This document shows positions 18,387 through 27,308 of a stretch of 64,000 nt of DNA, in pieces. Every line of letters begins with the position of its first letter. Position 1 is the first letter of the stretch. The stretch covers positions 116,749 through 180,748 of the forward strand of contig NZ_RCIP01000001.1 in NCBI RefSeq assembly GCF_004000275.1, given 5' to 3'. Source of the stretch: Saccharospirillum alexandrii (GTDB taxonomy: Bacteria; Pseudomonadota; Gammaproteobacteria; Pseudomonadales; Natronospirillaceae). The notes beneath the pieces were generated by a model that saw only the letters and a program-made list of their open reading frames with translations, made no database searches and was not told where the DNA came from. The position numbers and the translations under genes were made by a program.

Positions 18387-19696
18387 TGAGAATAAAAGAT
18401 TCAGTGATTGTCAGCCTGGTCGCCCTGATATCGGTGTTTTGCTCGGGCCTGATTCAGGCGGAAGACCTCGATATTGTTGTCACCCGGGGTTACGACACCA
18501 AAACCAAAATCGCCATTGTGCCTTTCTACTGGGAAGGTGGCTCGGCGCTGCCTGAAGACGTGCACAGCATCATCGACCAGAACCTGACCCGCACCGGGCG
18601 GTTCGAAGCGCTACCACCGCGTAATATGCTGACGCAGCCGACTTCTGAAGAGGCGGTCTTCTATCGTGACTGGCGGCTGCTGAACCAGGAGTATCTGGTG
18701 ATCGGCTCGATTGAGCCTGCGGGCAATGAGCGGGTTAAGGTCAATTTTGCGCTGTATGACGTTGTAGAAGGCCAGCGGGTCGTTGCTGGCAACCAGACCG
18801 TTGGGGTGTTCCAGCTTCGAGATCTGGCTCACTCGATCTCCGATCTGATTCACGAGCGTATTACGGGTGTGAAGGGTATTTTCTCGACCAAAATCGCCTT
18901 CGTAACGCGTCGGCCGACGACCGACAACAACTTCGAGTACCGGCTGCAAGTGGCCGATGCAGATGGTCAGCGCGCGCGTACGGTCTATCGCTCCAACGAG
19001 CCGATAATCTCCCCGACCTGGTCGCACAGCGGCCGGCGAATTGCCTTCGCCAATAAAGTGGGTGATCGCTGGAAAGTCTTTGTGCAGGAATTGTCGACCG
19101 GGCGGTCAAATTCGATCAATGGACCGCGTGGTTATACATCGGCACCGTCATTCTCTCCCGACGGGCGTTACCTGGCCTATGTATCCAGTACGGCGGGTAA
19201 CCCGGAGCTTTATCTCTACGATTTTTCCAGTGGAGACAGCACCCGGCTGACGCAAAACAACTACATTGATACGGAGCCGAGCTTCTCTCCAGACTCAAAA
19301 TCACTCGTATACACCTCAGAAAGGGGCGGGAGTCCACAAATTTATCAAATGGACCTTGCCAGTAAGCGTGCGCAGCGCTTAACCTTTGAAGGAAGCCAGA
19401 ACCTGAAGGCTCAGTACAGCAGTGACGGGGAGTATCTGGTGTTTGTGCACCAGCTTAACGGGCGTTTCCACGTCGCTGCGATGGACCTGGCAAGCCGGGA
19501 AATTCGAATACTGACGGAGACGAACCTGGACGAATCGCCCAGCATTGCTCCCAACGGCACAATGCTGGTCTATGCTACTAAGTCCAGGGGTCAGGGTGTA
19601 TTGGCTTGGGTATCACTGGATGGCCAGGTCACCAGTGAAATGCCCTCGATTCATGGGGATGTGATTGAACCATCATGGTCTCCTTACCTGAACTAG
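18386..19696 (+). CDS. tolB: Tol-Pal system periplasmic beta-propeller protein TolB
   Basis: A 436-residue periplasmic protein with a signal peptide ending at FCSGLIQA, an N-terminal alpha/beta domain (about 24-160) and a six-bladed propeller marked by repeated FSPDGR/FSPDSK/ISPTWSHSGRR motifs. It binds Pal and TolA. Translation starts at GTG, whose G is the last base of the tolA stop (TAG/GTG), so coupling is tight. Length is normal. Confidence 0.97.
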   Translation: MRIKDSVIVSLVALISVFCSGLIQAEDLDIVVTRGYDTKTKIAIVPFYWEGGSALPEDVHSIIDQNLTRTGRFEALPPRNMLTQPTSEEAVFYRDWRLLNQEYLVIGSIEPAGNERVKVNFALYDVVEGQRVVAGNQTVGVFQLRDLAHSISDLIHERITGVKGIFSTKIAFVTRRPTTDNNFEYRLQVADADGQRARTVYRSNEPIISPTWSHSGRRIAFANKVGDRWKVFVQELSTGRSNSINGPRGYTSAPSFSPDGRYLAYVSSTAGNPELYLYDFSSGDSTRLTQNNYIDTEPSFSPDSKSLVYTSERGGSPQIYQMDLASKRAQRLTFEGSQNLKAQYSSDGEYLVFVHQLNGRFHVAAMDLASREIRILTETNLDESPSIAPNGTMLVYATKSRGQGVLAWVSLDGQVTSEMPSIHGDVIEPSWSPYLN

Positions 19697-19812
19697 TGAC
19701 ACTTTTAACGGTGTACTTGAACTAGGTGATCAAGCAAGGCAAGATGCAGATAAGGCCTCGTGCTGAGCTGAGCACCTGATAATAATGATCGACAACAGAT
19801 GGGAAAAGGAAA

Positions 19813-20382
19813 ATGGCTAAAACCAAACTGATTCATGTTGCTGCTATCACGTTTGCGGTATTCCTGGCAGGTTGTGCGTCCAACGACGTAGAAGAAACCA
19901 GTGGTGCTGAAACAACTGAAACTGGCACAGAAATGGAAGACGAAGGTCTGGGCGACCTGACCCTCGAAGTTGAACAGCAAGAGCCTGTTCAAATGGACAC
20001 CTCTGCCGATGACGAAATGGCAGATGCCGTGACAAGTGAGTTCATGGACCTGTTGGACCAGACCCTGATCTATTTTGATTTTGACGAGTCTGCTATCCGT
20101 TCAGAGTTCCGCACTGTGCTGAACGCCCATGCGATGAACCTGGCTGCAAACCCGAACATGAGCGTTGTACTGGAAGGTCACGCTGATGAGCGCGGTACTC
20201 GCGAGTACAACCTGGCACTGGGTGAGCGTCGTGCAAAAGCCGTTGCTGATTACCTGATGCTGCGCGGTGTGGCTTCTAGCCAGATCGATACCGTAAGCTA
20301 CGGTGAAGAAATGCCGCTGGCACTGGGTAGCACCGAAAGCGACTACGCAGAAAACCGTCGTGTAGAGATTGTCTATCCGTAA
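19813..20382 (+). CDS. pal: Peptidoglycan-associated lipoprotein Pal (OprL)
   Basis: A 189-residue outer-membrane lipoprotein. Lipobox VFLAGCAS puts the acylated Cys at about residue 21. An acidic linker is followed by an OmpA-like domain with YFDFDESAIR and the peptidoglycan-binding sequence LEGHADERGTREYNLALGERRA. ATG follows GGAAAAGGAAA. The 116-bp gap after tolB is longer than others in the cluster and may hold a promoter or processing site, as is known for pal in other species. Confidence 0.97.
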   Translation: MAKTKLIHVAAITFAVFLAGCASNDVEETSGAETTETGTEMEDEGLGDLTLEVEQQEPVQMDTSADDEMADAVTSEFMDLLDQTLIYFDFDESAIRSEFRTVLNAHAMNLAANPNMSVVLEGHADERGTREYNLALGERRAKAVADYLMLRGVASSQIDTVSYGEEMPLALGSTESDYAENRRVEIVYP

Positions 20383-20392
20383 TCGAGACACC

Positions 20393-21160
20393 ATGTTTAA
20401 AAAAATGGTAATAACAAGTGCTGCCGTGATCGGCAGCACTTTTGGTTTTGTTGTACCGGTCATGGCTGAACCCGTTGTTATTCAGTCGCAGCCCGACCAC
20501 GTAGCCAACTCGTCTTCGCGAGGCATTTCCTCGTCACCCGGTCCCGATCCTGCCTTTGTTGAAAACCTGATGTTTCAGGTGCGTGACCTTGAACAACAAG
20601 TGGCTGAACAGCGTGGCTTGGTCGAAGAGTTGAACTACCAGATTCAGATGCTTCAGCAAGAGCAGAAAGAGCGCTATGTCGACCTAGATCAGCGTCTGTT
20701 GAACATGCAACAGCAGCTGGACATGCAAGCCGTGGCCCCTGCTGAGCGTGAAGTGTCACCCTCCCTCAGTGAAAGCGCCGTCAGCGATGAAGATATCCTT
20801 GCGGAATACAACGCCGCCAGGGACCTTATTCGTAACCGGGATTTCCCGGGCGCCATTACAGCGCTGGCTGACTTTGCCCAGGCACACCCGAACCATGAAC
20901 TGACGCCCAATGCCTGGTACTGGCTTGGCGAGGTGCATCTGGTCAGTCGGGAAGTTACGCAGGCTCAGGCTGCATTCGAAACCGTTGTCGATGACTTCGG
21001 AGGGCACGCCAAGGTGCCGGATTCCCTCTACAAGTTGGGTGTTATTGCGCAGCAACAAGAGCGGGGGTCACAGGCGACAGAGTTATTCAATCGGGTGATC
21101 AGCGAGTACCCGGGCAGCCAGAGTGCCAAGCTGGCACAGGCCAGGCTTGATAGTAACTGA
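20393..21160 (+). CDS. cpoB: Cell division coordinator CpoB (YbgF)
   Basis: A 255-residue periplasmic protein with signal peptide (MFKKMVITSAAVIGSTFGFV), a coiled-coil trimerisation segment (about 50-110, rich in Gln/Glu, QVRDLEQQVAEQ) and C-terminal TPR repeats (NAWYWLGEVHL, SLYKLGVIAQQQ). It links Tol-Pal constriction to septal peptidoglycan synthesis. I use ATG at 20393, 10 bp after pal, since the upstream in-frame TTG (20369) lies inside pal and would disrupt the signal peptide. Confidence 0.93.
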   Translation: MFKKMVITSAAVIGSTFGFVVPVMAEPVVIQSQPDHVANSSSRGISSSPGPDPAFVENLMFQVRDLEQQVAEQRGLVEELNYQIQMLQQEQKERYVDLDQRLLNMQQQLDMQAVAPAEREVSPSLSESAVSDEDILAEYNAARDLIRNRDFPGAITALADFAQAHPNHELTPNAWYWLGEVHLVSREVTQAQAAFETVVDDFGGHAKVPDSLYKLGVIAQQQERGSQATELFNRVISEYPGSQSAKLAQARLDSN

Positions 21161-21310
21161 GAGCTCTTAAGCCCACAGGCGAGTCCAGGCGGGTTGTCGC
21201 GATTTTTTATTACCCCTTACTCAATCACAGCGGGTCGACGATGGTCGGCTGGCGGGTGATCAAGCCCCGAAAGCCCGAGCCAGGGCAGTGATGAACAGGA
21301 TGCATGAACA

Positions 21311-21991
21311 TTGAACAAAAAGGCCGTAGTACTGCTATCGGGCGGGCTTGACTCGACCACTGTTCTGGCCAAGGCAATTGCCGATGGTTATGACACCTAT
21401 GCACTGAGTTTCGATTATGGCCAGCGCCACGATGTGGAATTGGAAGCGGCCCGGCGCATTGCGACCGCTATGGGCGTGAAAGCGCACAAGGTGATCCCCA
21501 TGGAGCTGCGTTCACTGGGTGGCTCGGCCTTGACGGACGACAGTATCGACGTACCCACGACCGAGACCGATGGCATTCCAGCGACCTATGTCCCCGCCAG
21601 AAACACGGTTTTTTTGTCCATTGCGCTGGGCTGGGCTGAAGTGCTGGAGGCACAGACCCTGTTTATCGGGGTCAGTGCGGTTGATTATTCAGGCTATCCG
21701 GATTGCCGCCCGGAGTTTATTTCCGCCTTTGAGCGCCTGGCTAATCTGGCCACCCGAATGGGGGTGGAGGGGCAGGTGATTACGGTGCAGGCCCCCTTGT
21801 TGAATCTTACCAAGGCCGCGACGGTTAACCTGGGGCTTTCGCTCGGGGTCGACTACAGCATGACGGTCAGCTGTTATCAGGCGAATGTTGCGGGCGAGGC
21901 CTGTGGTCTGTGCGACAGTTGTCGGTTGCGGAAAATCGGTTTCGAGCAGGCTGGCGTGGCCGATCCGACCCGTTACGTGGCGGCACAGTGA
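21311..21991 (+). CDS. queC: 7-cyano-7-deazaguanine synthase QueC
   Basis: A 226-residue enzyme converting 7-carboxy-7-deazaguanine to preQ0 for queuosine-tRNA synthesis. The PP-loop ATP motif SGGLDSTT is near the N-terminus and the Zn-binding cysteines are in [20 protein letters not shown] at the end. Translation must start at TTG (21311); the nearby ATG at 21304 is out of frame. queE, often directly upstream in this order, is absent from the 150-bp gap. No preQ1 riboswitch pattern is evident there. Confidence 0.96.
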   Translation: MNKKAVVLLSGGLDSTTVLAKAIADGYDTYALSFDYGQRHDVELEAARRIATAMGVKAHKVIPMELRSLGGSALTDDSIDVPTTETDGIPATYVPARNTVFLSIALGWAEVLEAQTLFIGVSAVDYSGYPDCRPEFISAFERLANLATRMGVEGQVITVQAPLLNLTKAATVNLGLSLGVDYSMTVSCYQANVAGEACGLCDSCRLRKIGFEQAGVADPTRYVAAQ

Positions 21992-22044
21992 ATTCAAAGT
22001 CTTTGTAGATCAAAGGCTTGGAGAAAAAAAGTCGGTCGCCGGGG

Positions 22045-22072
22045 TTGCGCCGACTCGAAAAATACATATTAT
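22045..22072 (+). promoter_or_regulatory. Promoter of the tRNA-Lys genes
   Basis: TTGCGC (22045-22050) and TATTAT (22067-22072) are separated by 16 bp, 13 bp upstream of the first tRNA-Lys. The stretch after the -10 is GC-rich (gcgcctcc), the discriminator type associated with stringent control of stable-RNA promoters. Confidence 0.6.
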
Positions 22073-22085
22073 ATGCGCCTCCTTA

Positions 22086-22161
22086 GGGTCGTTAGCTCAG
22101 TTGGTAGAGCAGTTGGCTTTTAACCAATTGGTCGCAGGTTCGAATCCTGCACGACCCACCA
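22086..22161 (+). tRNA. tRNA-Lys (anticodon UUU), copy 1
   Basis: A 76-nt cloverleaf: 7-bp acceptor stem GGGTCGT/ACGACCC, D arm, anticodon stem GTTGG/CCAAT (with one G-T pair) around loop CTTTTAA, T arm GCAGG-TTCGAAT-CCTGC, discriminator A and an encoded CCA. Identical to the second copy 119 bp downstream. Confidence 0.98.
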
Positions 22162-22280
22162 CTTTCTCATTGGACCGGTTTGTTCGGGGGAGTAAGGCAG
22201 ACAAGTCAGCAAGTTGAAGCTAAGTTGTTGTTTTAATTTGTTTTTTTGTAGGTCATAGGTAAAATAGTCCAACCAGTTGA

Positions 22281-22356
22281 GGGTCGTTAGCTCAGTTGGT
22301 AGAGCAGTTGGCTTTTAACCAATTGGTCGCAGGTTCGAATCCTGCACGACCCACCA
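22281..22356 (+). tRNA. tRNA-Lys (anticodon UUU), copy 2
   Basis: Sequence identical to copy 1 over all 76 nt including CCA. It is followed after 7 bp by an intrinsic terminator, so both copies probably form one transcript starting at the promoter near 22045. Confidence 0.98.
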
Positions 22357-22363
22357 AATACCG

Positions 22364-22393
22364 AAAAAGGAGAGCCCAGGCTCTCCTTTTTTT
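22364..22393 (+). terminator. Rho-independent terminator after the tRNA-Lys pair
   Basis: GGAGAGC-(loop CCAG)-GCTCTCC preceded by AAAAA and followed by seven Ts. Confidence 0.92.
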
Positions 22394-22582
22394 ATACCTG
22401 AATGTTCTCCCGCCCGGCCGTTGAAGCCGGGTGCAGGCCAGTGAGGGGCAGGTTGGGGTGAGGTGAGGCATTGTTGTTTGTGCCTGCCACCCCCACATTG
22501 CCCGGGCAGGCAAGTATCGTCCTTCGCGATGGTGCAGTTTGTCGTTACACTGTATCCACTATGACTGAGTGACCGGGTAGCC

Positions 22583-23623
22583 ATGACTGATGCTGTTGAA
22601 TTGTCTGAACTGACAATCAATTTCGAAATACCAGTGACCGAGCAGGCCAGTAGTCTGACGCCGGATCAGGTGAAGACGCTGAGCACTGAGATCGAAGCGC
22701 TGCTGCGCGAGCAGAATGCCGTTCTGGTTGCGCACTATTACACTGACCCGCTGATCCAGGCGCTGGCTGAGTCGAGTGGGGGCTTTATTGGTGATTCACT
22801 GGAAATGGCGCGCTACGGGCGCGATGTGGATGCCGAGACCGTGGTGGTGGCCGGGGTTCGGTTTATGGGCGAAACCGCCAAAATCCTGAGCCCCGACAAA
22901 CGGGTGCTGATGCCGACACTGGAGGCGACCTGTTCGCTCGACCTGGGTTGCCCGGCCGAAGAGTTCGCCGCGTTTTGTGACCAGCATCCGGACAGGACCG
23001 TCGTCGTCTACGCCAATACGTCTGCAGCGGTCAAAGCCCGTGCGGATTGGGTCGTCACCTCCAGCATTGCGCTGGATGTGATTGACCATCTCGACCGGGC
23101 CGGTGAGAAGATTCTCTGGGCACCTGACCAGCATTTGGGGCGCTATATTCAACGGGAAACCGGTGCGGATATGTTGCTCTGGAATGGCTCCTGTATTGTT
23201 CATGAAGAATTCAGGGCAAAGGGGCTGCAGGATATGAAAGCCATGTACCCTGACGCTGCTGTGCTAGTACACCCGGAATCGCCGGAGTCGGTTGTGGCGC
23301 TGGCGGATGTCGTGGGGTCCACCACCCAGCTCATTGCCGCTTCCGAGCGTTTGCCCAATCAGCAGTTCATTGTGGCGACCGATCGCGGCATTTTTTACAA
23401 GATGCAGCAGCGCTCCCCTGGTAAAACCTTTATTGAAGCGCCTACGGCGGGTCAGGGCGCCAGCTGCCGCAGTTGCGCCCATTGCCCGTGGATGGCGATG
23501 AACGATTTACAGCGGTTACGGCAGGTTTTGGTTCAGGGCGGCGAGGAGATTCACGTTTCCCCCGAACTGATTCGCCAGGCGCGGATCCCGCTCGACCGCA
23601 TGCTGGCCTTCAAACAGGGTTGA
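22583..23623 (+). CDS. nadA: Quinolinate synthase NadA
   Basis: A 346-residue [4Fe-4S] enzyme condensing iminoaspartate with dihydroxyacetone phosphate to quinolinate in NAD synthesis. The three cluster cysteines are visible in [25 protein letters not shown] and [26 protein letters not shown] near residue 49 is the N-terminal active-site motif. ATG at 22583 follows GGGTAG. Next gene is convergent. Confidence 0.97.
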   Translation: MTDAVELSELTINFEIPVTEQASSLTPDQVKTLSTEIEALLREQNAVLVAHYYTDPLIQALAESSGGFIGDSLEMARYGRDVDAETVVVAGVRFMGETAKILSPDKRVLMPTLEATCSLDLGCPAEEFAAFCDQHPDRTVVVYANTSAAVKARADWVVTSSIALDVIDHLDRAGEKILWAPDQHLGRYIQRETGADMLLWNGSCIVHEEFRAKGLQDMKAMYPDAAVLVHPESPESVVALADVVGSTTQLIAASERLPNQQFIVATDRGIFYKMQQRSPGKTFIEAPTAGQGASCRSCAHCPWMAMNDLQRLRQVLVQGGEEIHVSPELIRQARIPLDRMLAFKQG

Positions 23624-23643
23624 TCGAGCCCTCTGCCTGGATG

Positions 23644-24999
23644 TTAGCTGGGCAACAAAGCCAGCTGGCGTTCGTAGTCAGACACTTTTGCGCGCAAACG
23701 TGCCAGCTGACTCGCATCTCCGGGCTGTTCGATGGCGCGCCTTAACAGAGTCAGGGCGCGGGATTCTTCTCCACGATGCCAGTACCAGGCGGCTGTCGCT
23801 TCTGCTTCCCGGCTTTGCAGGCATTCGCTACTGAGTCGGTGACGCAGTTCAAAGACATCCAGATACTCTCCGTTGATCCGGTCGAGCGCACCGAGTGCCT
23901 CGCGGCAGGCGTTGGCGCTGCCCGAACGCGCCGTTATTTCGGCGCTGAGATACCAGGCCGGGTCAAAATCCGGAAAGAGCGTCAGCAGCAGTGACAGTCG
24001 CTCCAGAGTCAGGCTGTCGTCAGCATTCGTTTGAAAACGGATCCAGCCCAGCAGGCTATTCGGGTCCGGATTGTCCAGCAGCTGCTGTGGTAACAGTGGG
24101 TCTGACGTTGCCGTCAGGCTTTGCCAGGCCGGGTCGGGTGCAAAGTCGTCATCGGCGGCATAGCGTGCGTTAATGTACCAGCGTAGCGTGTCGTACTGAT
24201 TGCTCGTCTGTCCCGTGGCTCCGGTAGCGCTGCCTTGCAGTGCCTCCAGTTGGGCAGAGCGGGTGATAGCCCGCGGGTGCGTTTGCCAGTAATCGGATCC
24301 CGAACGCCCGCCCAGTGATTGCTGTAGCCGGGCAAAGACAGCAGCGCCTGCCGACGGGTTGTAACCGGCCTCGCGCAGCATATCGGTCGCGTAGCGGTCG
24401 GCTTCGCTTTCCATCGACCGGCTGAACGACAGGCTCTGTTGTGCGGCGCCCATTTGCGAGCCAATCAGCGTCGCACCGCCAATCTCAGTGTCCATGCTGG
24501 CCAGGGCAACACCGAGCAGGGCGCCGCTGATTGCCAGCCAGGCTTGCTGACGGTTGTTGTCGGACAGCCGGTTAAAGTGTCGGAGGCTCAGATGAGCAAT
24601 TTCGTGGGCGACCACCGAAGTGAATTCGTCTTCGGTTCGAGCATTTTCCCAGAGCCCGAGATTGAACCCCATGACATTGCCCGGCAAGGCGAAAGCGTTG
24701 AAGGCTTTTTGCCGCAGCAGGACCACGCTGACCGGCCCCAGACTCGAGGTTGAGGTTTGTCTTAATCGCTCGGCGCGTTCAGCCAACCAGTATTCAAGCC
24801 AAACATCATTGATGACGTTGCCCTGTCGCTGTAATCTGCGCTGCAGATATCCGGCAACAGCGCGCTCCTGTTCCTGGGTCCAACCCAGAGATGAGTCGCC
24901 AAATTCAGCACGAGCGGGTAACCCGACGGCCAGGCACAGGCATACCCAGGCAATGAGCTGTTTGAGCCGGGGGAGCCTGTTAAACAGTAGGCATTGCAC
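23644..24999 (-). CDS. Periplasmic M48-family metalloprotease with TPR-like C-terminus (BepA/YfgC type)
   Basis: A Zn protease that in relatives (BepA) degrades or helps assemble outer-membrane proteins such as LptD. The signal peptide LKQLIAWVCLCLAVGLPARA is followed by the catalytic HEIAHLSLRHF, and ESEADRYATDMLREAGY supplies the third ligand. The C-terminal 200 residues are helical repeats. I chose GTG at 24999, which gives a normal signal peptide; ATG at 25059 would add 20 residues with no better ribosome site. Neither has a convincing Shine-Dalgarno sequence. Confidence 0.88.
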   Translation of the reverse strand: MQCLLFNRLPRLKQLIAWVCLCLAVGLPARAEFGDSSLGWTQEQERAVAGYLQRRLQRQGNVINDVWLEYWLAERAERLRQTSTSSLGPVSVVLLRQKAFNAFALPGNVMGFNLGLWENARTEDEFTSVVAHEIAHLSLRHFNRLSDNNRQQAWLAISGALLGVALASMDTEIGGATLIGSQMGAAQQSLSFSRSMESEADRYATDMLREAGYNPSAGAAVFARLQQSLGGRSGSDYWQTHPRAITRSAQLEALQGSATGATGQTSNQYDTLRWYINARYAADDDFAPDPAWQSLTATSDPLLPQQLLDNPDPNSLLGWIRFQTNADDSLTLERLSLLLTLFPDFDPAWYLSAEITARSGSANACREALGALDRINGEYLDVFELRHRLSSECLQSREAEATAAWYWHRGEESRALTLLRRAIEQPGDASQLARLRAKVSDYERQLALLPS

Positions 25000-25075
25000 T
25001 GAAAAAGGTGAGTAACGATGGGGTCGGTCATGCCTGGAATGCACGTGAAATCCATACAACGAAGATGTGTTGCCC

Positions 25076-25081
25076 TATAAT
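25076..25081 (+). promoter_or_regulatory. -10 element ahead of tusA-perM
   Basis: A perfect TATAAT 37 bp upstream of the tusA TTG start. The -35 region (about 25053-25058) is poor. It is in the divergent gap with the M48 protease. Confidence 0.5.
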
Positions 25082-25118
25082 ACGAGCTCTTTGGAGTCCC
25101 GACAGTGAGGCGTTGTAA

Positions 25119-25367
25119 TTGACTTGTAAAAGTACCCCGTCACGGCAATTGGATGCCTGCGGATTGCGATGCCCGTTACCATTGCTGCGCACCAAACAAG
25201 CACTTGCTGCTATGAAGTCAGGAGAGATTCTGGAAGTATTGGCGACTGATGCTGGTTCCTGGCGGGATATTCCCGCTTACCTGAGCCGAGCCCCCCACCA
25301 GTTACTGGAGCAGGACGATTCCGAAGCAGGCTTGTTTCGGTTCCTGATTCAGCGAGGAGAAGATTGA
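25119..25367 (+). CDS. TusA-family sulfur-carrier protein (first of two)
   Basis: An 82-residue SirA/TusA protein. The persulfide-carrying Cys is in LDACGLRCPLPLLRTKQAL, the typical N-terminal CPxP motif, followed by the conserved ATDAGSWRDIPAYL. It starts at TTG 25119 with GTGAGG 8 nt upstream. In the recalled Pseudomonas order (nadA, M48 protease, this gene) the equivalent protein has been linked to molybdenum-cofactor and nitrate-respiration sulfur handling; that role here is inference. It is followed by perM after 1 bp. Confidence 0.92.
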   Translation: MTCKSTPSRQLDACGLRCPLPLLRTKQALAAMKSGEILEVLATDAGSWRDIPAYLSRAPHQLLEQDDSEAGLFRFLIQRGED

Positions 25368-25368
25368 T

Positions 25369-26517
25369 TTGAAACTGTATCGCGTCGTACAGGGATTCTT
25401 TTCACGTTATTTTTCAGATGAAGAAGCGGTTATCTTCTTTATCTTGCTGATGTTGTCGATCTTGCTGGTCTATGGCCTTGGGCAGGTGCTTGCACCGGTA
25501 TTCACTGCGGTTATTCTGGCTTATTTGCTGTCGCCCTTTGTCGATAGGCTGAATAATCTCAGGATTCCCCACCTGTTGTCGGTTACTGCGGTCTGTCTGG
25601 CTTTCTTCGGATTGCTGGTCGTCGCCATGCTGATCATCGTACCGGCGCTGTTGCGGCAGATCACCAGCCTGGTCAGCGAAATGCCGGTCATGATCCGACT
25701 GATGCAGGAACAGATTCAGGCGTTGCCGGAGCGCTACCCGGAACTTATTTCCAATGAGCTGGCACAGCAGTGGCTGTTGGGCATCGACTTGCGCGGTATC
25801 AGTCAGCAACTGACCGGTTTTCTACCCAGGGTGCTTACCTTTTCATTAAACACCCTGCCCAGTGCGGTTGGCGTCCTGATTTATCTGATCGTCGTGCCGT
25901 TGATGGTGTTTTTCATGCTGAAGGACAGGGTAGTGCTCTGGGACAGTTTCAAGGCCACTTTGCCCGCCCGGCGCAGCTTGATGAATCAGATTGCTCTGGA
26001 AATGAACCAGCAGATTGCCAATTACATTCGCGGCAAGGTGATCGAAATTCTGATCATCGGCAGCATTTCCTTTGTCACTTTCGAAATGTTTGGCCTGAAT
26101 TATTCGGCCCTGCTTGCTGTGCTGGTTGGCGTGTCGGTGCTGATTCCCTATATCGGGGCGACCATCGTTACCATACCGGTCTTTGCCATTGGTGCCTTTC
26201 AGTTCGGCTTCACCAATGAGCTGTACTACGTCATGATCGCCTATCTGATCATTCAGATTCTGGATGGCAATGTTCTGGTGCCGTTGCTGTTCTCGGAAGC
26301 GGTTAACCTGAACCCGGTTTCGATCATTGTTGCTGTCTTGCTGTTCGGAGGCATCTGGGGCTTTTGGGGGGTCTTTTTTGCGATTCCGCTGGCCACCCTG
26401 GTAAAAGCCATCTTCAACGCCTGGCCCAAACACCAGGAGGCCAGAGCCGCCGAGGAAGCCAGTGTCGAAGGTGGGGTTGAGCATCAGGATTCAGCGCAGC
26501 AGGGGCCTGAACAATAA
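25369..26517 (+). CDS. AI-2E family (PerM/UPF0118) membrane transporter
   Basis: A 382-residue membrane protein with about eight helices: two early (about 20-85), then a soluble part (residues 95-145) and a C-terminal bundle with the family run LVGVSVLIPYIGATIV and a late GGIWGFWGVFFAIPLATL. Substrates of this family vary (permease, Na+/H+ antiport, autoinducer export) and cannot be told from sequence. Starts at TTG 25369 with GAGGAGA upstream. It is co-transcribed with tusA. Confidence 0.9.
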   Translation: MKLYRVVQGFFSRYFSDEEAVIFFILLMLSILLVYGLGQVLAPVFTAVILAYLLSPFVDRLNNLRIPHLLSVTAVCLAFFGLLVVAMLIIVPALLRQITSLVSEMPVMIRLMQEQIQALPERYPELISNELAQQWLLGIDLRGISQQLTGFLPRVLTFSLNTLPSAVGVLIYLIVVPLMVFFMLKDRVVLWDSFKATLPARRSLMNQIALEMNQQIANYIRGKVIEILIIGSISFVTFEMFGLNYSALLAVLVGVSVLIPYIGATIVTIPVFAIGAFQFGFTNELYYVMIAYLIIQILDGNVLVPLLFSEAVNLNPVSIIVAVLLFGGIWGFWGVFFAIPLATLVKAIFNAWPKHQEARAAEEASVEGGVEHQDSAQQGPEQ

Positions 26518-26522
26518 GCGGC

Positions 26523-27002
26523 TTAGCCGGTTCGCCGGGGCCTGGCATCCAGTTCATCGAGAATGCGGTGGACATGGTTGCGCGCATCGACGTCGATCCA
26601 GGCGCGCGCCAGTATGCCTTGCTCGTCGATTAGAAAGGTACTGCGTACCAGGCCGGTAATGGTGCGCCCCAGTAGCTCTTTTTCCCGCAGCACACCAAAG
26701 AGGTTGCACAGCGCTTCGTTGGAATCTGAAATCAGTTCAAACGGCAGGCTTTGCGCCCGCTTGAACGCTTCGTGGCTGTCGAGACTGTCCCGGCTTACCC
26801 CGAACAGAAGAATGTTCTGCTGGCGAAAACGATTATAGTTGGCACCGAAGTCCTGGCTCTCAATGGTGCACGCCGGGGTGTTATTTTTCGGATAAAAATA
26901 CAGCAGTATCCGGTACCCGCGCAGGGCGCGCAGATGAACGTTTTTGTTGCTGGTTGCCGGCACCACAAAATCAGGGACAGGCCGACCTGGTTCGACGGTC
27001 AT
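26523..27002 (-). CDS. bcp: Bcp/PrxQ-type peroxiredoxin
   Basis: A 159-residue thiol peroxidase. The peroxidatic Cys lies in FYPKNNTPACTIESQDF; in this family TPGCT is usual, so TPACT is a small variation. No Cys lies five residues further on (the usual PrxQ resolving Cys); the only later one is in NEALCNLFGV, so it may work as a 1-Cys or atypical enzyme. ATG at 27002 has AAGGAG 7 nt upstream; a longer frame to 27056 lacks such a site. It is convergent with perM and divergent from dapA. Confidence 0.9.
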   Translation of the reverse strand: MTVEPGRPVPDFVVPATSNKNVHLRALRGYRILLYFYPKNNTPACTIESQDFGANYNRFRQQNILLFGVSRDSLDSHEAFKRAQSLPFELISDSNEALCNLFGVLREKELLGRTITGLVRSTFLIDEQGILARAWIDVDARNHVHRILDELDARPRRTG

Positions 27003-27147
27003 ATGGGTACTCCTTGTACGGTTGTTCATGCGAAAGCGAGCCTTCGTATGTCGCATGGGTGTTCAGCCTGGCCGTCAGCGTTGCGTAAGCAGGCACAGCC
27101 GGGACACAGCTTTATCAAGTATGGCTCATTTTTTGAACAATACCAGT

Positions 27148-27161
27148 TGACCGTCCGGTCA
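27148..27161. promoter_or_regulatory. Perfect inverted repeat in the bcp-dapA divergent region
   Basis: TGACCG-TC-CGGTCA is a perfect 14-bp inverted repeat, 146 bp from the bcp start and 148 bp from the dapA start. It resembles an operator for a dimeric TetR- or GntR-type repressor; no regulator gene is next to it. The rest of this 306-bp gap holds no gene; gcvR, which sits here in many relatives, is absent. Confidence 0.45.
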
Positions 27162-27308
27162 GGTGATGGAAAGGGCGCTGGCCGGGCTTGTGTCGGTGCT
27201 GGCGCGCCAGTACCATTGCCGGTTTAGACGGTAGCAGTCCCAGCGTCCGGAATGACTCCTGTCAGCCGAGGCGATCGAATTAAGAGCACAGCCGGAGACG
27301 TTAGTTTC

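Noticed and set aside
21161-21310. preQ1 riboswitch upstream of queC
   Set aside because: No compact hairpin with an A-rich tail just before the start; only weak inverted repeats are present.
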